From positions 1 through 6,069 of the forward strand of contig CAZJDV010000116.1 in assembly GCA_964544865.1 (NCBI GenBank): DNA of 6,069 bases, read 5' to 3'. Under the pieces are notes generated by a model that worked only from the letters and a program-made list of their open reading frames with translations, had not been told where the DNA came from and searched no databases. Origin of the DNA: CAZJDV01 sp964544865. GTDB lineage: Bacteria > Chloroflexota > Dehalococcoidia > Lucifugimonadales > CAJWER01. The position numbers and the translations under genes are program-made. This document shows, piece by piece, positions 4,569-6,069 of this stretch. Within the stretch, counting starts at the first letter, position 1. The number at the start of each line of letters is the position of its first letter.

Positions 4569-5834
4569 ATGCCAGACGACTTTCGAATCGCCGCCGTCGT
4601 TACTTCGTATGCGCCAAGGAGCCATGCCTCAGGGATCGTCACTAAGTTCCTGCGGGGATTTCCCACCGACGAGGGACTGATGGCGCCCCGCACCCGGGTC
4701 GCATCCATGTTCATCGACCAGCTCCACGAGCAGGACATCGGCCGCCAGATCGCTTTTGAGCACAACGTCCCGCTCTACGAGAGCATACGCGGAGCGCTAA
4801 CCTTTGGTTCGGGCCGGCTCGCCGTGGACGCCGTGCTCATCGTCGGCGAGCACGGCGACTACCCGCGCTCCGCCCTGGGCCAGGAGATGCTGCCCCGCCG
4901 CTACTTCTTCGAGCAGGTGTCCGGCGTGATCGCGGAGTCGGGCCGAACCATCCCCGTGTTCAACGACAAGTTCCTGTCCTATCGTTGGGACGACGCTCGT
5001 TGGATGTACGAAACCGCCAGAGAGCTGGGCGTACCCCTGTGGGCCGGCTCGGCGCTCCCGGTGAGCTGGCGGCGGCCCGACTTCGAGCATCCCATTGGCG
5101 AGCCCATTGACGAGGCCGTAGCCATCGGGTTTCACATGTTGGAGCGCTACGGGTACCACGCGTTAGAGATCCTGCAGAGTAATGTCGAAAGGCGGGCCGA
5201 GGGCGAGACGGGGGTGCGATCTGTGCGGTGTTTGTCGGGAGGGGCCGTCTGGCGGGCGGCGGAGGATGGGCTATGGTCTCGCGACCTGGCCGACCACGCC
5301 CTTGCCGCCATCAAGGGCGGGCCGGGAAAGCTTGACCCCGCCCGCGTCGAGGCCCCCCACGTCTTCCTGGTCGAATATCGCGACGGGCTGAAGGCAGCGG
5401 TGCCCATGCTCGGGGACAACGGCTACGTGCGAACGTTCGCCTACGCGGCTAGGCGGGGTAATAGCGTGGATGCGCTCGAGTACGACACGGACTCGGGCGA
5501 TACCCACGCGGTATTCAGCTACCTCGGGCTCAACATCGAGGACTTCTTCTTGACCGGTAGGCCGCCGTCGCCCCTGGAGCGGACCTATCTGACGACCGGG
5601 ATCCTGGAGGCAGCGATGCGCTCCAATGGCGCGGGCGGACGACCGGTCGAGACACCGCATCTGGCCATCTCATATCAGCCCTCCGGCAAGCCGCCGCGCC
5701 GGCCGGCGAACCCCCGGGCCACCGGCGCCTCCGCCGGCCCCTGGCCCCTGCCGGAGCCGGGCGCGACCCCTGCCACCAGTCCGATACGCATCGGGCGCGA
5801 CGGCACGACGCGCGGCATCCACCGCCAGGGGTAG
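4569..5834 (+). CDS. Conserved protein of unknown function, GEHGDYP family
   Basis: A 421-aa protein. I recognise the type but know no assigned function: similar proteins occur in Planctomycetes and related environmental bacteria, usually annotated hypothetical. Distinctive blocks are RIAAVVTSYAPRSHASGIVT (6-25), Rossmann-like and reminiscent of the Gfo/Idh/MocA N-terminus; AVDAVLIVGEHGDYPR (85-100); PVFNDKFLSYRWDDARWMY (129-147); GSALPVSWRRP (160-170); GFHMLERYGYHALEILQ (187-203); and PPSPLERTYLTTGILEAAM (332-350). Whether it binds NAD(P) is unproven; no clear GxGxxG is seen. There is no signal peptide or membrane segment. It is second in the ROK operon. Past about residue 370 the tail is Pro/Arg/Gly-rich and overlaps the antisense regulator remnant; PRRPANPRATGAS may still be native, while the last ~30 residues look like read-through into foreign sequence. 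Confidence 0.85.
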   Translation: MPDDFRIAAVVTSYAPRSHASGIVTKFLRGFPTDEGLMAPRTRVASMFIDQLHEQDIGRQIAFEHNVPLYESIRGALTFGSGRLAVDAVLIVGEHGDYPRSALGQEMLPRRYFFEQVSGVIAESGRTIPVFNDKFLSYRWDDARWMYETARELGVPLWAGSALPVSWRRPDFEHPIGEPIDEAVAIGFHMLERYGYHALEILQSNVERRAEGETGVRSVRCLSGGAVWRAAEDGLWSRDLADHALAAIKGGPGKLDPARVEAPHVFLVEYRDGLKAAVPMLGDNGYVRTFAYAARRGNSVDALEYDTDSGDTHAVFSYLGLNIEDFFLTGRPPSPLERTYLTTGILEAAMRSNGAGGRPVETPHLAISYQPSGKPPRRPANPRATGASAGPWPLPEPGATPATSPIRIGRDGTTRGIHRQG

Positions 5835-6043
5835 GTGTCCGGCGAGGGCGTCGCCGCTGCCCGGAAAATCGCCTCGGTCTCGGGTGACGGTCCGGCGCCC
5901 AGTTCGTCGTCGAGCAGCTTGCGCAAGCGGTGGTAGACGTAGAATGCGTTGGCTCGGTTTCCGGCCAGCACATGCGCCCGCATCAGGAGCAGATGGCTGC
6001 TCTCCCTAATAGAGGTCGATCTCGACATCAACGAGGTGGGCAA
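5675..6043 (-). pseudogene. BTAD (SARP-type) activator C-terminal fragment
   Basis: On the minus strand from 6007 the translation RESSHLLLMRAHVLAGNRAN then AFYVYHRLRKLLDDELGAGP and SPETEAIF matches the end of the bacterial transcriptional activator domain (BTAD, PF03704), a TPR-like helical domain following the winged helix in SARP/DnrI regulators (family: REEAHRALMRLHALAGRRAEALRVYERCRRLLADELGVEPSPET). The match stops at about 5860; the remaining frame to the stop at 5675 is low-complexity and antisense to the unknown gene's tail. There is no winged helix, no ATPase domain and no credible start: residues before RESSH do not fit the family. It looks like a broken gene end, although part of it could continue beyond the right edge. 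Confidence 0.65.
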
Positions 6044-6069
6044 ACAACGCCAGAACTTCGACCCGGCAG
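6006..6069 (-). pseudogene. Possible BTAD N-terminal piece in another frame
   Basis: Entering from the right edge on the minus strand, a second frame reads CRVEVLALFAHLVDVEIDLY and stops at TAG (6008-6006), overlapping the start of the RESSH frame by 2 nt. The pattern resembles how BTAD domains begin after the winged helix (xVDVxxFxxLVDxxR). If so, the first helix of BTAD is joined out of frame to its last helices, meaning an internal deletion of about 100 residues. The fragment is only 20 residues, so this is tentative. Confidence 0.3.

Overview
This looks like a metagenome-assembled scaffold: two runs of exactly ten N (271-280 and 882-891) mark joins. The DNA is GC-rich, and the window opens on the last ~46 nt of a bacterial 16S rRNA gene, including the anti-Shine-Dalgarno CCTCC. 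No 23S start follows the 16S. A strong intrinsic terminator lies at 483-522 instead, and then a lone tRNA-Ala(UGC). An unlinked 16S gene, a BTAD regulator remnant, a phosphotriesterase-family hydrolase, a ROK protein and an uncharacterised GEHGDYP family together suggest Chloroflexota (Dehalococcoidia/SAR202-like). That assignment is inference; only the bacterial origin is certain.

Layout. (1) 1-522: 16S 3' end, structured trailer/spacer with a gap and a 25-nt motif present twice, and a terminator. (2) 645-720: tRNA-Ala with encoded CCA. (3) 721-1400: a graveyard of mobile-element gene ends directly behind the tRNA. It holds the C-terminal piece of a phage/plasmid primase-helicase (+), the helix-turn-helix of an IS3-type OrfA (+) and the catalytic C-terminus of a tyrosine recombinase (-). 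A tRNA 3' end is the classic integration target, so this reads as an old, eroded integration hotspot. (4) 1424-2199: a textbook sigma70 promoter and a 222-aa P-loop kinase-like protein whose Walker A lysine is replaced by threonine. (5) 2258-3373 (-): a phosphotriesterase-family metal hydrolase, convergent with the kinase-like gene across a perfect 8-bp hairpin. (6) 3374-3660: a divergent control region with one good promoter on the minus strand, one plausible promoter on the plus strand, and two inverted repeats in the plus-strand leader. (7) 3661-5834: a two-gene operon of an atypical ROK sugar-kinase-like protein lacking the cysteine zinc motif, and a 421-aa member of a conserved uncharacterised family. 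(8) 5675-6069 (-): the remains of a BTAD-type (SARP-like) transcriptional activator, apparently disrupted, overlapping the tail of the previous gene.

The three central enzymes probably form a small carbohydrate or lactone/ester utilisation locus: a ROK kinase or regulator, a hydrolase divergent from it, and a co-transcribed unknown. The substrate cannot be read from sequence. No CRISPR array or complete mobile element is present. The most novel-looking items are the lysine-less P-loop protein, the GEHGDYP-family protein coupled to a zinc-motif-less ROK protein, and the long inverted repeat in their leader.
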